Source: a bacterium (GTDB lineage Bacteria > CG2-30-53-67 > CG2-30-70-394). Taken from it: 11,753 nt of DNA. A program made the translations under genes and the position numbers. Under the pieces are notes generated by a model. It did no database searches. It worked only from the letters and a program-made list of their open reading frames with translations, and was not told the origin of the DNA. The DNA is taken from positions 1 through 11,753 of the forward strand of contig JAJRSX010000044.1 of assembly GCA_024278555.1 (NCBI GenBank). Direction: 5' to 3'. Positions 11,315-11,753 of this stretch are shown one piece after another (the stretch's first letter is position 1; each line of letters begins with the position of its first letter).

Positions 11315-11457
11315 GGACGCAGGGTCGCCGCGCCCCCCTCCACCTCCAGGACCACCCGGTCTCCCGGCCCGATCCCCAACCGCCGGTGCACCTCCGCCGG
11401 AATGGTGATCTGCGACTTGGAGGTGAGGGTGGCGATCCGGCCCGTTGCCTTACTCAT
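11269..11457 (-). pseudogene. AbrB/VapB-type antitoxin, C-terminus lost by deletion
   Basis: The 62 residues hold an intact SpoVT/AbrB swapped-hairpin DNA-binding domain: ATLTSKSQITIPAEVHRRLG, then GPGDRVVLEVEGG and TLRPV. In toxin-antitoxin pairs this domain represses the operon and a C-terminal tail of some 25-35 residues binds the toxin. Here the normal tail is missing. After TLRPV the frame runs into toxin sequence out of phase and gives the low-complexity tail PTPSSPPMPGSFG. The DNA-binding part could still work as a small regulator. I prefer ATG 11457. A GTG at 11463 is in frame, but the candidate promoter leaves it almost on the -10 box. The upstream neighbour is an insertion-sequence fragment. 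Confidence 0.75.
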
Positions 11458-11465
11458 AGACACCG

Positions 11466-11494
11466 AACGTAAGGCGACCCTCGCTACCCGTCAA
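11466..11494 (-). promoter_or_regulatory. Candidate promoter of the antitoxin remnant (and yggS run)
   Basis: Reading the minus strand, TTGACG (11494-11489) is followed after exactly 17 bases by TACGTT (11471-11466). The -35 matches the sigma-70 consensus at 5 of 6 bases, the -10 at 3 of 6. Transcription would begin within a few bases of ATG 11457, giving a leaderless or nearly leaderless message. It is the best promoter-like site I see upstream of yggS-pilZ-cupin. Confidence 0.4.
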
Positions 11495-11564
11495 CCACGC
11501 GCTGCGCTGCCATCACCGTCGGTTCCCTCTATCCTCCGAACAACATTCCCTCCACCGGAAACGG

Positions 11565-11587
11565 AAAAGGGTCCTGTCCCCTTTTTT
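11565..11587. repeat. GGGGACAGGACCC-type hairpin motif with flanking A/T runs
   Basis: AAAAGGG (11565-11571) and CCCTTTT (11579-11585) form a 7-bp stem around TCCTGTC and end in a run of six T. On the plus strand it resembles a weak intrinsic terminator. On the minus strand it reads AAAAAAGGGGACAGGACCC. From memory, that string belongs to a class of short dispersed elements common in environmental proteobacterial genomes. It lies between the antitoxin remnant and the transposase fragment. Confidence 0.5.
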
Positions 11588-11613
11588 ACCCGGGCCAAAG
11601 TCCGACAGACTCC

Positions 11614-11753
11614 TAGCGCCGGTACGACTTCCTGCTTGTCGTTGGGGTGCTGCGTGACATGCTGCTCAACGATGAGCTGCGTCTCCATGTCCACCGCCGC
11701 TTGGGCGTTGTACGCCTGCTCGAATCCGCCGCTGGACGTCGGCATGATCCGCG
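11614..11753 (-). pseudogene. Transposase fragment (IS1182/DDE type), runs off the window edge
   Basis: From the right edge the minus strand reads RIMPTSSGGFEQAYNAQAAVD, given in parts as RIMPTSSGG and FEQAYNAQAAVD, then LIVEQHVTQHPNDKQEVVPAL. This is a well-known internal block of IS1182-like transposases and includes the catalytic Asp of the 'AVD' strand. The frame is open at the edge, so the N-terminal part lies outside the window. Family similarity stops near 11614. The frame then runs on to a stop at 11491 through unrelated sequence containing the hairpin motif above. The C-terminal catalytic part is absent, so this copy cannot work. Bases 11588-11612 (GTCTGTCGGACTTTGG on the minus strand) might be an insertion-sequence end. 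Confidence 0.8.

Overview
The window is about 11.75 kb of GC-rich chromosomal DNA, probably from an environmental proteobacterium (Pseudomonadota). The evidence is a SecA with a proteobacterial-type C-terminal zinc motif, a fused malic enzyme-phosphotransacetylase of the MaeB type, class I PurE, and the M23 peptidase-secA gene order known from gammaproteobacteria. The exact lineage cannot be fixed from sequence alone. Long antisense open frames are everywhere, as expected at this GC content, and I treated them as shadows.

Layout. 1-173 is non-coding and carries a CTCTG-periodic repeat. 174-851 (-) is a HAD-like phosphatase/mutase, divergent from the plus-strand genes. On the plus strand follow a membrane-anchored M23 endopeptidase (995-1870), secA (1950-4730), a 183-base gap with small repeats, a nitrilase-superfamily amidase (4914-5729), a ~95-base palindromic repeat (5755-5848), maeB (5849-8206), purE (8263-8760) and a secreted trypsin-like protease whose start overlaps the purE stop (8757-9551). 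A convergent gap (9552-9798) is full of hairpins and looks like a small inserted element. From there to the right edge everything is on the minus strand. In transcription order these are a transposase fragment cut by the window edge, an AbrB/VapB-type antitoxin fragment, the last 27 codons of a PIN toxin, yggS, a PilZ gene and a cupin gene.

How the genes work together. M23 peptidase and SecA belong to envelope growth and protein export. MaeB makes pyruvate and NADPH from malate. PurE acts in de novo purine synthesis. yggS-pilZ-cupin are tightly packed and probably co-transcribed, possibly from the promoter that once served the toxin-antitoxin pair. No complete new multi-gene system is evident.

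The most interesting observations are: (1) a nitrilase-family protein whose catalytic Glu is Gln while Lys and Cys remain; (2) a HAD protein with Asn in place of the second motif-I Asp; (3) a toxin-antitoxin pair collapsed by an out-of-frame deletion, leaving an antitoxin DNA-binding domain and a toxin tail that overlaps the yggS start; (4) several short intergenic repeat elements of different kinds, one of which appears to supply the cupin stop codon and another to sit against the maeB start.
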